In this document: piece by piece, positions 26,838 to 36,052 of the stretch
Position numbering within the stretch: position 1 is the stretch's first letter
Layout: each line of letters starts with the position of its first letter
NCBI GenBank assembly: GCA_002839335.1
Contig: PGXU01000016.1
Span: 1 to 64,000, forward strand
DNA from: Spirochaetae bacterium HGW-Spirochaetae-4
GTDB lineage: Bacteria > Spirochaetota > Spirochaetia > Sphaerochaetales > Sphaerochaetaceae
DNA length: 64,000 bases
Reading direction: 5' to 3'
The notes under the pieces: generated by a model
What the model saw: only the letters and a program-made list of their open reading frames with translations
The model's database searches: none
Told to the model about the DNA's origin: nothing
Program-made: the position numbers and the translations under genes

Positions 26838-28178
26838 ATGAAACGGAAACTGGGTCTCGTGGTTTGTGTTCTGTTGATCTTGAGCATGGGCTTGCCCATA
26901 TTCGCGGCAGGACAACAAGAGAGTGGTCCGAAAGTGATCAACGTGTGGAGCTTCACCGACGAAGTGCCGAAAATGTTGGAGAAATATAAGGAGTTGCATC
27001 CTGATTTCGATTATGAGATCAAATCCACCATAATCGCTACGACTGACGGTGCCTACCAGCCTGCACTCGACCAGGCACTGGTAAGCGGAGGAGCCGATGC
27101 ACCGGATATCTACTGTGCGGAGAGTGCATTCGTCCTCAAGTACACCCAAGGCGATGCGGCACAATTCGCGGCACCCTACAAGAGCCTCGGCATTTCGGTC
27201 GATGCACTCTTGAAGGAAGCCGATATTGCGCAGTACACCGTCGATATCGGAACGAACAAAAGCGGGGAACTGGTCGGTCTCGGTTACCAGGCGACCGGAG
27301 GCGCATTGATCTATCGCCGGTCCATAGCCAAAGCTGTTTGGGGAACCGACGATCCTGCCGTGATCAAGACCAAGGTCGGTCCGGGTTGGGAGAAGTTCTT
27401 CCAAGCCGCAGCCCAGTTGAAGGCAAAAGGCTATGGAATACTTTCCGGTGATGGAGACATTTGGCATGCTATCGAAGGTGCTTCGGAGAAGGGCTGGATC
27501 GTAGACGGCAAACTATACTTGGATCCCGATCGTGAAGCTTTCCTCGATATGGCCAAGTTGTTGAGGGACAAGGGGTACCATAACGATACCCGTGACTGGA
27601 CCGACGCATGGTTCGCGGATATGAAGGATGCGGGAGCCAAGCCCATATTCGGATTCTTTGGTCCCGCATGGTTGATCAACTATGTCATGGCCGGCAACAG
27701 CGGTGGTACTGCTCCTGGAGAAGGTACTTTTGGGGATTGGGCGGTGTGTGAACCACCGGTAGGATTCTTCTGGGGAGGTACCTGGGTACTCGCCAACAAG
27801 GATAGCAAGGTCAAGGATGTCGTAGGCGATATCATAGAGTGGATCACCCTCGACAGTTCTGAAACCGGACTCCAATACTACTGGGCGAACGGAACCCTCA
27901 ATGGACCTGGTGGAACCAAGGATACCGTTGCTTCCGGAACAGTCATGGAGAAATCCGACGGCTCGCTCGCATTCTTGGGGGGACAGGACATGTTCGACGT
28001 ATTCGTTCCCGCCGGACAATTCGCAACCGGAAGAAACAAGCACCAGTATGACGAGACCATAAACATCTACTGGCGTGACCAGGTGCGTGAATATGCGCAG
28101 GGCAACAAGACCCGTGCGGCGGCAATCGCCGAGTTCAAGCAGCAGGTCAAGGATAATCTTGCCATAGAAGCCCATTAA
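26838..28178 (+). CDS. Sugar ABC transporter substrate-binding protein
   Basis: A 446-residue family 1 extracellular binding protein. The signal peptide (about 1-24) ends in FAAGQQES. The mature protein has the usual 'INVWSFTDEVPKMLEKYKELHPDF' N-lobe and 'GADAPDIYCAES' hinge-side motif of carbohydrate-binding proteins. AAGGAGG lies 8 bases before the ATG. It heads an operon with two permeases and a GH3 glycosidase, and lies downstream of the kinase/regulator pair. No ATPase is encoded here, so a shared MsmK/MalK-type ATPase elsewhere is expected. Confidence 0.93.
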   Translation: MKRKLGLVVCVLLILSMGLPIFAAGQQESGPKVINVWSFTDEVPKMLEKYKELHPDFDYEIKSTIIATTDGAYQPALDQALVSGGADAPDIYCAESAFVLKYTQGDAAQFAAPYKSLGISVDALLKEADIAQYTVDIGTNKSGELVGLGYQATGGALIYRRSIAKAVWGTDDPAVIKTKVGPGWEKFFQAAAQLKAKGYGILSGDGDIWHAIEGASEKGWIVDGKLYLDPDREAFLDMAKLLRDKGYHNDTRDWTDAWFADMKDAGAKPIFGFFGPAWLINYVMAGNSGGTAPGEGTFGDWAVCEPPVGFFWGGTWVLANKDSKVKDVVGDIIEWITLDSSETGLQYYWANGTLNGPGGTKDTVASGTVMEKSDGSLAFLGGQDMFDVFVPAGQFATGRNKHQYDETINIYWRDQVREYAQGNKTRAAAIAEFKQQVKDNLAIEAH

Positions 28179-28299
28179 CTGAGCTTTCCGTTTGACTGGA
28201 TGCGGGCGGGCCGAATTCCGCCCGCATCGATTTTCCCGTACCACTGGTCCGGACCATACCGATCGAAACACGTCACTAGCAACTGGAGGGGTTATACTT

Positions 28300-29271
28300 A
28301 TGCGACGCAAGGGCATCAACTATGCTAAATACGGCTACATATTCTCCATACCGTTCGTAGTGACTTTTCTGATCTTTTCGCTATACCCGATTCTCTATAC
28401 GACAGTCATTGGATTCACCGATCTCAGGGGTATTGGAAGGACCGATATCAACTTCCTGGACAATCCTTTCCAGAATTTTCAGATTATCCTCACCAATGCG
28501 ACGTTCCAGAAAGCCTTGTCCAATACGGCATTGATCTGGATCATGAATTTCATTCCCCAGATGCTGGTTGCCTTCCTGTTGACCGCATGGTTCACGAACC
28601 GGCGGTTCAAGGTCCGTGGCCAAGGCATATTCAAAGTGTTGATCTACATGCCGAACATCATAACCGCAGCCACCATCGCGCTTCTGTTCTATTCTCTGTT
28701 CGGATATCCCAAAGGTCCGGTGAACGATGTGCTCATGGCATTCGGATTGACCGATGAACCTATGAATTTCCATTTGCAGAAGTGGACAGCCCGCACCGTG
28801 GTGGCTTTCATCCAGTTCTGGATGTGGTATGGGCATACGATGATAGTCCTGATCGCAGGAGTATTGGGAATCAGTCCGACGCTTTTCGAGGCTGCGGAAA
28901 TCGATGGTGCTTCAGCTCCCCAGATATTTTTTCGCATCACGTTGCCAAGGCTGAAGACCATTGTCCTCTACACCCTGGTCACCAGCATGATCGGTGGACT
29001 GCAGATGTTCGATATCCCCAAACTGTTCCTTCTCGGCGGACCGGACAGCGCCACGCTTACCACCAGCGTATTCATCTACAACCAGGCGTTCAGCGGCAGT
29101 TATCTCTACAACCGTGCGGCTGCCGCAAGCATGATCATGTTCGTCATCATCTCGATCCTCTCGGCACTGCTGTTCTTCATCCTTCGTGACAGGGATCCCG
29201 GTCGGGCACGGAGGCGGGCGCGTGAGTTGCGCAGGATCGCAAGGACCATAGATGGGGAGGTGTCGGTATGA
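28300..29271 (+). CDS. Sugar ABC transporter permease (MalF type)
   Basis: A 323-residue inner-membrane permease with about six segments. The coupling loop 'EAAEIDGASAPQIFFRITLPRL' is intact. The start at 28300 follows GGAGGGG; the frame is open further upstream to 28192, but that stretch reads as non-coding. Its stop overlaps the next permease start (ATGA). Works with the binding protein and second permease to import a sugar, probably an oligosaccharide given the GH3 gene downstream. Confidence 0.93.
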   Translation: MRRKGINYAKYGYIFSIPFVVTFLIFSLYPILYTTVIGFTDLRGIGRTDINFLDNPFQNFQIILTNATFQKALSNTALIWIMNFIPQMLVAFLLTAWFTNRRFKVRGQGIFKVLIYMPNIITAATIALLFYSLFGYPKGPVNDVLMAFGLTDEPMNFHLQKWTARTVVAFIQFWMWYGHTMIVLIAGVLGISPTLFEAAEIDGASAPQIFFRITLPRLKTIVLYTLVTSMIGGLQMFDIPKLFLLGGPDSATLTTSVFIYNQAFSGSYLYNRAAAASMIMFVIISILSALLFFILRDRDPGRARRRARELRRIARTIDGEVSV

Positions 29272-30116
29272 AGATGGGTATGCTCGCCTCCCGCAACAGT
29301 ACGAAGGCAGTCATCTATATCGTGTGTATCTTCTTGGCGTTGATAAGCATATTTCCCTTCTGGATCATGTTCATGAACGCAACACGGAGTACCTTCGAGA
29401 TCCAACAGAATTCCGTGGCATTCTGGCCTTCGACATTCCTTTCCAGCAATTGGAAGATCCTGGTTGGAAAAAGCTTCAACCCGGTGACTGGGTTCATGAA
29501 TTCCATGCTGGTCTCAACCGGTGCCACGTTGGGGGCGGTCTACTTTTCCTCGCTTACCGCATACGCATTGGTCGCATATAGCTGGAAACTGAGGCAACCA
29601 TTCTTCACGTTCATCATGGCTATCCTCATGATACCTGCCCAAGTGTCGAGTATCGGCTTTTATCAGTTCATGTACCGTATCCACTGGACAAACAGCCTGT
29701 GGCCACTGATTTTGCCGGCGATAGCGACCCCGGCGATGGTGTTCTTCATGCGCCAATATCTTATGGCAACCCTGTCGTTGGAAATTGTCGATTCGGCGCG
29801 AATCGATGGTGCGGGGGAGTTCTTTACATTCAATCGGATCATCCTGCCGATCATGAAGCCGGCGATAGCCACGCAGGCGATCTTTTCCTTCGTATTCAGC
29901 TGGAACAACTTGTTCTTGCCATTGATCCTTCTTACTGACAACAAGAAGTATACGATGCCCATAATGGTGAGCCTGTTGAGAGGCGACATCTACAAGACGG
30001 AATACGGTTCGGTATACCTGGGACTTGCCCTTACGGTACTGCCGTTGTTCGTTATCTATTTCATGCTTTCGAAATATATCATTGCCGGGGTTGCGCTAGG
30101 TGCGTTGAAGGAGTGA
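29268..30116 (+). CDS. Sugar ABC transporter permease (MalG type)
   Basis: A 282-residue permease with about six segments and the coupling loop 'VDSARIDGAGEFFTFNRIILPIMKP'. GGGGAGG precedes the ATG, which overlaps the stop of the first permease. The GH3 glycosidase starts 4 bases after its stop. Forms the membrane channel with the preceding permease. Confidence 0.93.
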   Translation: MKMGMLASRNSTKAVIYIVCIFLALISIFPFWIMFMNATRSTFEIQQNSVAFWPSTFLSSNWKILVGKSFNPVTGFMNSMLVSTGATLGAVYFSSLTAYALVAYSWKLRQPFFTFIMAILMIPAQVSSIGFYQFMYRIHWTNSLWPLILPAIATPAMVFFMRQYLMATLSLEIVDSARIDGAGEFFTFNRIILPIMKPAIATQAIFSFVFSWNNLFLPLILLTDNKKYTMPIMVSLLRGDIYKTEYGSVYLGLALTVLPLFVIYFMLSKYIIAGVALGALKE

Positions 30117-30120
30117 GGGT

Positions 30121-32481
30121 ATGCGGACGAATTATGAACGGGCAGTAGGGCTCCTGAAGGAAATGAACTTGGAAGAGAAGGTCGCCCAACTTTGTTCCGC
30201 TTGGCTGGAAATCTCGGAAGATGGCAGCTTTTCGGTAAAGGAAACGGCATTCCGGACCGATCGTCCCGCACATGACCGGGAAATGGTGCTGGGCAATGGA
30301 ATCGGACAACTCACGCGACCATATGGTACACGTTCCTATGCCCCCAGAAAGGTGGCAAGGGGAATCAATGAGATACAGCGGTATTTGACCGGTCGTACCC
30401 GTCTCGGTATTCCGGCGATGCTCCACGAGGAATGTCTCGCAGGAGCCATGGTCCAGGATGCTACGATATTTCCCTGCAGCATCAACTATGGAGCCACCTG
30501 GGACACCTCGCTCATGTATCGGATATCGCGGGCAATCGGGAGGGAGTTGGCTTCACTTGGTATCCACGAAGGGTTGGCCCCGGTCTTGGACGTTGCGCGG
30601 GATGCCCGTTGGGGACGATTGGAGGAAACGTTCGGTGAGGATCCGTACCTTGTAGGTTCGATGGGGATTTCGTATGTGAAGGGGCTGCAAGGTCCCGACA
30701 GGTCTCCGATCTCAACGCTCAAGCATTTTGTCGGACATTCCTCGAGCGAAGGTGGAAGAAACCATGCTCCCGTCCATATCGGACAGCGCGAATTGTCCAA
30801 TACATTCGCCCTGCCTTTCGAGATGGTGGTGAAAGCGGCTGCCCCGGGGGCAGTCATGCCGGCATACCATGATATAGATGGCGAGCCCTGTTCATCCTCC
30901 CACTCACTGATCACAGGATTGCTGAAGAATACCTGGGGATTCGACGGCTTGGTGGTTGCCGATTATGAAGCTCCCATGCAACTGTTTGCCGACCACAAGG
31001 TGGCTCGCGATGTCGCCGAAGCAGCTGCACTCGCATTGAAGGCAGGGATGGACATGGAGCTGCCGAGCAGCACGACCTTCAAGGACGGCCTTTTGGAGGC
31101 CGTCAGCCGCGGATTGGTGGAAATGGCTGAGGTGGATGCCTCTGTGCTTAAGATCCTACTGGAAAAATACCGGTTGGGTTTGTTCGACCATCCGTTCATT
31201 GAAATCGATGCGATCGAACTCGGTTCATCCGAAAACCATGGCTTGGCTGTCGAGGTTGCGGAGAAATCGATGGTTCTCCTGAAGAATACCGGCGTACTCC
31301 CCTTGCCACAGGCTGGTTCGATCGCTTTGATCGGTCCTTTGGCGGACCACCCCTATGCCATGCTCAGCGGGTATTCGGCTCCGGTCCATCTGCAAGGTTC
31401 GAGCAATCCTGAGGACACGGTGCCCGCACGGGCCTTGTCGATCAGGAAAGCGTTGGAATCGGTTCGGGGGAAAGCGACCATCCGGTATGGACAGGGATGC
31501 AAAATCTACGACAATTCGTTCAAGGATGCCGTGTATTTTCCTGGCGATGTAAGCGAGAATGAGCAGAATTCGCTCCAGTTGCCCAGTAGCGACACCAGCG
31601 GAATCCATTCTGCCGTAGCATTGGCCAAAGAGTCGGATGTAGCTGTGGTTGTGGTTGGGGATCTAGTCGGGTTGTTCCAACATGGAACAGTCGGGGAAGG
31701 CTCCGATGTCTCCTCGCTCAAGTTGCCCGGTGTACAACAACAATTGCTCGATGCGGTCTTGGAAACAGGGAAGCCGGTTGTCGTTGTCTTGGTAAGCGGA
31801 CGACCATATGAATTGGGAAATGCATTGGAGGGAGCAGAGGCAATCTTGGCGACCTGGTTGCCGGGAGAGGGAGGTGGTGAGGCTACCGCACGGATTCTAT
31901 TCGGACTTGCGGTACCGGGTGGGAAGACGCCGCTCTCGTTTCCAAAGACTGCCGGGGCGATGCCACATTTCTACAACTACTCATTCAAGGCTCCGGGATT
32001 ACCGAAACAGAGGCAATTCGAATCGATGTTTCCCTTCGGTTACGGATTGAGTTATACCCAATTCTCATACGGGGATTGTTCTGTTGATGCCCTGACGGTG
32101 TCGAATGACGGTACCTTGCGGGTATCAGCCATCATTGGGAATACGGGAACATATTCCGGTGATGAAGTTGTCCAACTCTACGTGCGGGACTGCCAGGCCT
32201 CGATCGTTCGGCCAGTCAAGGAATTGAAGGGGTTCGCCCGAGTATCCCTTGTCCCGGGAACACGACGTCGGGTTGTATTCGCGTTGCCGGTGGACATGCT
32301 CTCGTTCATTGCCGACGGAACAACGAGGATAGTGGAACCGGGGGCATTCGAGATCATGATCGGTCGATCCTCCCGTGATATCGTCTGGTCACAAGAAGTC
32401 GAGGTGCTCGGTCCCGAACGGGTGCTGCCACACGACTGGCGGTTCCAGACAGATGTGACAATAGAAGAGATTATCGGGTGA
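30121..32481 (+). CDS. Glycoside hydrolase family 3 (beta-glucosidase/xylosidase type)
   Basis: A 786-residue GH3 enzyme. The N-terminal TIM-barrel holds 'EETFGEDPYLVGSMG' and the nucleophile Asp281 in 'GFDGLVVADYEA'; the alpha/beta sandwich domain follows, and the C-terminal fibronectin III-like domain has 'SFPKTAGAMPHFYN' and 'FPFGYGLSYTQFSYG'. No signal peptide is seen, so it acts inside the cell on the oligosaccharide imported by the preceding ABC transporter, releasing beta-linked monosaccharides. Those are candidates for the ligand of the LacI-domain kinase upstream. Confidence 0.92.
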   Translation: MRTNYERAVGLLKEMNLEEKVAQLCSAWLEISEDGSFSVKETAFRTDRPAHDREMVLGNGIGQLTRPYGTRSYAPRKVARGINEIQRYLTGRTRLGIPAMLHEECLAGAMVQDATIFPCSINYGATWDTSLMYRISRAIGRELASLGIHEGLAPVLDVARDARWGRLEETFGEDPYLVGSMGISYVKGLQGPDRSPISTLKHFVGHSSSEGGRNHAPVHIGQRELSNTFALPFEMVVKAAAPGAVMPAYHDIDGEPCSSSHSLITGLLKNTWGFDGLVVADYEAPMQLFADHKVARDVAEAAALALKAGMDMELPSSTTFKDGLLEAVSRGLVEMAEVDASVLKILLEKYRLGLFDHPFIEIDAIELGSSENHGLAVEVAEKSMVLLKNTGVLPLPQAGSIALIGPLADHPYAMLSGYSAPVHLQGSSNPEDTVPARALSIRKALESVRGKATIRYGQGCKIYDNSFKDAVYFPGDVSENEQNSLQLPSSDTSGIHSAVALAKESDVAVVVVGDLVGLFQHGTVGEGSDVSSLKLPGVQQQLLDAVLETGKPVVVVLVSGRPYELGNALEGAEAILATWLPGEGGGEATARILFGLAVPGGKTPLSFPKTAGAMPHFYNYSFKAPGLPKQRQFESMFPFGYGLSYTQFSYGDCSVDALTVSNDGTLRVSAIIGNTGTYSGDEVVQLYVRDCQASIVRPVKELKGFARVSLVPGTRRRVVFALPVDMLSFIADGTTRIVEPGAFEIMIGRSSRDIVWSQEVEVLGPERVLPHDWRFQTDVTIEEIIG

Positions 32482-32502
32482 ATGGGGATGGTGGTTGCCG
32501 AC

Positions 32503-32531
32503 TTGACATATGTTGTTGTAAATTGTATAGT
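32503..32531 (+). promoter_or_regulatory. Sigma-70 promoter of the gpx-ohrR operon
   Basis: Consensus TTGACA (32503-32508) and TATAGT (32526-32531) are separated by exactly 17 bases. The -10 box lies inside the 26-bp palindrome at 32520-32545. The ATG of the peroxidase gene is 38 bases after the -10 box. Confidence 0.85.
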
Positions 32532-32545
32532 GCACAATATAATTT
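32520..32545. promoter_or_regulatory. Near-perfect 26-bp palindrome, probable OhrR operator
   Basis: Arms AAATT (32520-32524) and AATTT (32541-32545) and a central GTGCAC (32530-32535) form a 26-bp dyad with only two mismatched pairs. It covers the -10 box, so a bound dimer would block RNA polymerase. AT-rich dyads with AATT-TGTA arms are typical of OhrR/MarR regulators, and the operon's second gene is ohrR. Confidence 0.75.
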
Positions 32546-32568
32546 AGAACAATATAGAAGAGGTGCAT

Positions 32569-33048
32569 ATGGCTACGACTGTGTATGATTTCCATGCGAA
32601 AACAAATTCCGGAAAGGACTTTTCCTTCGAGACCTTGAAAGGTCGACCCATCTTGGTGGTGAACACCGCAAGCAAATGTGGATTCACTCCCCAATACGAG
32701 GGATTGGAGGAGCTGTATCGCGAATATGGACCGAAGGGATTGGAGATATTGGCGTTTCCGTGTGACCAGTTTGCCCATCAGGAACCGGGTGACGATGCGG
32801 CGATAGAACAATTCTGCAAGGTCAACTATGGTGTTACGTTTCCGATCATGTCGAAGATCGAAGTGAATGGGGATGCTACCCATCCGTTGTATGTCTGGTT
32901 GAAGAAACAGGCTCCCGGTGTACTGGGCAATGGCATAAAGTGGAATTTCACCAAGTTCCTGGTTTCCAAGGACGGAGAGGCTGTCACGAGGTTCGCACCG
33001 ACGGTGGAACCCAAGGATATGCGCAAGGATATCGAGCGGGTGTTGTGA
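32569..33048 (+). CDS. gpx: Glutathione peroxidase family thiol peroxidase
   Basis: A 159-residue peroxidase of the GPx/BsaA family that reduces hydroperoxides in the cytosol. The peroxidatic Cys37 is in 'VVNTASKCGFTPQY', 'LAFPCDQF' is the second family motif, and 'WNFTKFLV' supplies the Trp-Asn of the active site. In bacteria these cysteine enzymes usually use thioredoxin rather than glutathione. AGAGG precedes the ATG at 32569. The stop overlaps the ohrR start by one base (TGATG), so the two are co-translated. Confidence 0.93.
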   Translation: MATTVYDFHAKTNSGKDFSFETLKGRPILVVNTASKCGFTPQYEGLEELYREYGPKGLEILAFPCDQFAHQEPGDDAAIEQFCKVNYGVTFPIMSKIEVNGDATHPLYVWLKKQAPGVLGNGIKWNFTKFLVSKDGEAVTRFAPTVEPKDMRKDIERVL

Positions 33049-33518
33049 TGGATACCGACCCGTTGTTGCTGGAAAACCAGATATGTTTCCGCGTGTATTC
33101 CCTTGAAAAGTCCATTATGGCTGCGTACAAACCTATCTTGCGGACCCTTGGCCTGACATATCCGCAATACCTGGTCATGATGGTGTTGTGGGAAAAGGAA
33201 GAATCCACAATCGGTGGCTTGTGCGAGTCGTTGGGACTCGATACCGGTACGGTTTCACCCCTGGTGAAGCGGATGGAGAAGAGCGGGCTGGTGGAAAGGC
33301 ATAGGCAACCTGCCGATGAACGGACAGTGGTTGTTGTCTTGACCGAAAAGGGAAGCCGACTACGAGAGGAAGCTGCACAGGTTCCACACATGATAGGAAC
33401 GTGCTTGTTCGGCGGCACAGGCGGGTTCGATCTTGCTTCGTACAACCGCTTGCGGACTGCACTGGACGAAGCCTTGCTTGCACTGCGGGCACATGCGTGC
33501 CTGGATTCGAAAACTTGA
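33048..33518 (+). CDS. ohrR: Organic hydroperoxide-sensing MarR-family repressor
   Basis: A 156-residue winged-helix regulator. 'ENQICFRVYS' with Cys13 and 'LGLTYPQYLVMMVLWE' are the OhrR hallmarks; the tyrosines that sense Cys oxidation are present, and the wing is 'QPADERTVVVVLTEKG'. A second cysteine (Cys119) lies where two-Cys OhrR proteins form their disulfide, with a third at Cys151. It probably represses its own operon through the palindrome at 32520-32545 and is released by organic peroxides. Unusually the partner is a GPx-type peroxidase, not Ohr. Confidence 0.88.
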   Translation: MDTDPLLLENQICFRVYSLEKSIMAAYKPILRTLGLTYPQYLVMMVLWEKEESTIGGLCESLGLDTGTVSPLVKRMEKSGLVERHRQPADERTVVVVLTEKGSRLREEAAQVPHMIGTCLFGGTGGFDLASYNRLRTALDEALLALRAHACLDSKT

Positions 33519-33654
33519 ACGGGGTATACGTACGTTTCATGCCGTACCGGGTATCGGAAGGAACATACTGACGGATCCGGAATATTACCAATTCCAAAAC
33601 AGTATCACCATGTGGTATGCTGTTTACCTGTAAAGACAAGAAAGGAGATGCAGC

Positions 33655-34515
33655 ATGAAAATTGCCAGACAACTGTTCGTGACACTCATATTGGTATCGT
33701 TCGCGACCGTGGGTCTTTTTGCCGCGGAGAGCGAGATGTCGGGGAACTTGAAGCTTATCGCAAGCACGGCTCCCGAATTCAAGGTAGAAGCCGGCTATAC
33801 CGTCAAGATCCCCTTCCTCCAGGGAGAGGGACCGTTGTTCAGCGGGAACAATGTGAAACTCAAGGGGCTCATGGGACTTTCTCCTGTCGCCGCAACCTTG
33901 TCTGTCGATGCGGTGTTGACACCCGTGGCGGTCATGGAACTTTCTGTGGGTGGAGCCATGGGGACCGGATGGGATTTCCCACTTATGGACACCGAGGGGC
34001 TTCGGGTAGGAGACGGAATCGCTGATTCCACGTCGGCTTCCATGGAAGGTATCTACTACAAGGGTCGGGCCGGAGTCGCGTTGCAGTTCGACACGGCAGC
34101 CATTTGGCCGGGGGAGTGGAAAAGCGTGGTCATGCGGACCTATCACGAAGTGAATTACCAAGGATATTCCGATGCTCCAGGGACAGGTTCTGCCTGGGAA
34201 TACGAGACCAATGGCTTGCGCCAGAACGGCTTGAACTACAAGGGAGAATACCTGGTCGGCTACCAGATGCCGCTCATGGTAAATACCGTGGCGATCATGC
34301 TGGAGACCTATCTGGACAATATCGGAACCGAATTCGAGGTTACTCCCATGACGTTCGACCTTGGTCTGGTTGCCAACGTGAAGTTCTCCGACCGCTTGAA
34401 TCTCACCATCATACCCCAGCTGACAACAAGATATACGGATGCGGATACCCGCTTGGTAACCCACGGTGATATCAAGTTCAAACGTGTCGCTGCCATGTTG
34501 AATTACGCATTGTAA
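33655..34515 (+). CDS. Exported protein, possible outer-membrane barrel
   Basis: A 286-residue protein with a clean signal peptide (residues 1-24, ending GLFAA) and a mature part of alternating polar and hydrophobic residues ('YTVKIPFLQGEG', 'VALQFDTAAIWP', 'VAAMLNYAL'), which suggests beta strands. AAGGAG precedes the ATG. No family recognised. It is a single gene, ended by a terminator at 34540-34599, and resembles in style the exported protein at 14049. Confidence 0.68.
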   Translation: MKIARQLFVTLILVSFATVGLFAAESEMSGNLKLIASTAPEFKVEAGYTVKIPFLQGEGPLFSGNNVKLKGLMGLSPVAATLSVDAVLTPVAVMELSVGGAMGTGWDFPLMDTEGLRVGDGIADSTSASMEGIYYKGRAGVALQFDTAAIWPGEWKSVVMRTYHEVNYQGYSDAPGTGSAWEYETNGLRQNGLNYKGEYLVGYQMPLMVNTVAIMLETYLDNIGTEFEVTPMTFDLGLVANVKFSDRLNLTIIPQLTTRYTDADTRLVTHGDIKFKRVAAMLNYAL

Positions 34516-34539
34516 CGCTACTGGAGCACCAGATGTGAA

Positions 34540-34599
34540 AACCGGATACTGTGTCGGGAGGGCAACCTTACTGGGCATGGAATCCGGTTCTTTTTTTTT
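34540..34599 (+). terminator. Rho-independent terminator
   Basis: AACCGGAT (34540-34547) pairs with ATCCGGTT (34582-34589) and is followed by a run of nine T (34591-34599). The loop is long (34 bases), so an inner fold probably brings the arms together. Confidence 0.65.
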
Positions 34600-34680
34600 C
34601 TGGGGACTCAGGAATCCTGCAGATGGTTGTATAAATTTTGCATATGCTCTAAGATTATGTAAAAAATTCATGATATCGAT

Positions 34681-34721
34681 AATTTATCTATAATAAATTT
34701 GCGATATGATAATATTATATC
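34681..34721. promoter_or_regulatory. AT-rich inverted repeats upstream of dpaL
   Basis: AATTTAT (34681-34687) and ATAAATT (34693-34699) form one perfect inverted repeat; GATAT (34703-34707) and ATATC (34717-34721) form a second. Both lie in a very AT-rich stretch within 60 bases of the dpaL ATG, where promoter and operator sites are expected. Confidence 0.4.
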
Positions 34722-34739
34722 TGATTTAGGGAGACCAAT

Positions 34740-35987
34740 ATGGACAATAGCGCACCCGATTTCTCGTGGGTTATCCGGGACCATGGCAAGAAGAATCTAC
34801 AAGCTGCGAAAGAGATGTTCCCCATCGAAGTCGCCAGGACCGCACGACGGTTCCATCGGCAGATTCCCGGATACCAGATGAGTCCATTGGTATCGCTACC
34901 GAATCTGGCGGCGATGTTCGGAGTCGGTGGTATTTGGGTCAAGGACGAAGCTTCCCGCCTGGAACTCAACAGCTTCAAGGTCCTCGGGGGATCATTCGCA
35001 CTGTATCGTTTTATCCAAGAACGGCTGGGGATATCGGATAAGGATATGACCTATAGGTATCTGGTTTCTTCCGAAGTCAGGGAAAAATTGGGTGACATCA
35101 CCTTTGCAAGCGCCACCGACGGCAACCATGGACGGGGAATCGCTTGGGCAGCCCAGAAGCTCGGGCACAAATGTGTCATATACGTCCACTCGGAAACGAG
35201 CAAGCGTCGTATCGATGCGATCCGCAGTTATGGAGCGACTGTAAAGATCATAGCGGGCAATTACGATGACGCGGTTCGCCAGATTGTTGTCGATGCCATG
35301 AAGTTCGGCTGGGAAATTATCAGCGACACGAGTTGGGAAGGATACACACAAGTTCCCACATGGATCATGCAAGGGTATACGACCATGATGGCGGAGATCC
35401 AGGAACAATTCAGCGGACAGGGAATCGTGCGGCCTACCCATGTGTTCGTCCAGGCTGGGGTTGGAGCTTTGGCGGCTTCCGTGATCGGATACTACCACAG
35501 TCTCTGTGGCGATTGCGCTCCCAAATGCATTGTCGTTGAACCTGATAAGGCCGCGTGCCTATTTCAGAGTGCCACGGTAAACGACGGGACACCGCATCAT
35601 GTCGATGGGGCATTGGATACTATCATGGCCGGTCTAGCATGCGGAGAGCCAAGCGAGATCGCATGGAATGTGTTGAAGGATACTGTCGATGCCTTCGTCT
35701 CCGTTCCGGATTATACGGCGGCCCACGGCATGCGGGTCTACGCAACTCCCTTGAAAGGCGATCCGTTCATTGTCAGTGGTGAAAGCGGGGCGGTGACGCT
35801 CGGTGCCTTGCTGTCGATCTTGAAGCAAAATGGTGCACAACAATTGCGTGATTTCCTTAAGATGGATGAAGATAGCCAAATCCTACTGATCAATACCGAA
35901 GGGAATACCGATCCTGTCCTGTTCCGGCAAATTATCTGGGCAGGCAGCAATCCTGTTCCCAAGGAATTCTGGTTCGATAGGGAGTAG
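34740..35987 (+). CDS. dpaL: Diaminopropionate ammonia-lyase
   Basis: A 415-residue PLP enzyme that converts 2,3-diaminopropionate (and D-serine in some) to pyruvate and ammonia. The PLP lysine is Lys80 in 'LELNSFKVLGG'; 'TFASATDGNHGRGIAWAA' and 'FVQAGVGALAASVIGYYH' (PLP phosphate loop) are characteristic of this family (E. coli YgeX). GGGAG lies 6 bases before the ATG. It stands alone with an AT-rich promoter region carrying inverted repeats. Confidence 0.92.
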   Translation: MDNSAPDFSWVIRDHGKKNLQAAKEMFPIEVARTARRFHRQIPGYQMSPLVSLPNLAAMFGVGGIWVKDEASRLELNSFKVLGGSFALYRFIQERLGISDKDMTYRYLVSSEVREKLGDITFASATDGNHGRGIAWAAQKLGHKCVIYVHSETSKRRIDAIRSYGATVKIIAGNYDDAVRQIVVDAMKFGWEIISDTSWEGYTQVPTWIMQGYTTMMAEIQEQFSGQGIVRPTHVFVQAGVGALAASVIGYYHSLCGDCAPKCIVVEPDKAACLFQSATVNDGTPHHVDGALDTIMAGLACGEPSEIAWNVLKDTVDAFVSVPDYTAAHGMRVYATPLKGDPFIVSGESGAVTLGALLSILKQNGAQQLRDFLKMDEDSQILLINTEGNTDPVLFRQIIWAGSNPVPKEFWFDRE

Positions 35988-36052
35988 TCAACTCCATGTA
36001 ATCACCATGTACCTTTCATATCAGATACAAGCAGAGACAGTATTCATTATCC

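Noticed and set aside
33175-34671. 498-codon open frame on the minus strand
   Set aside because: It is antisense to the exported protein at 33655 and ohrR, has no start site and no recognisable family; a by-product of codon bias.
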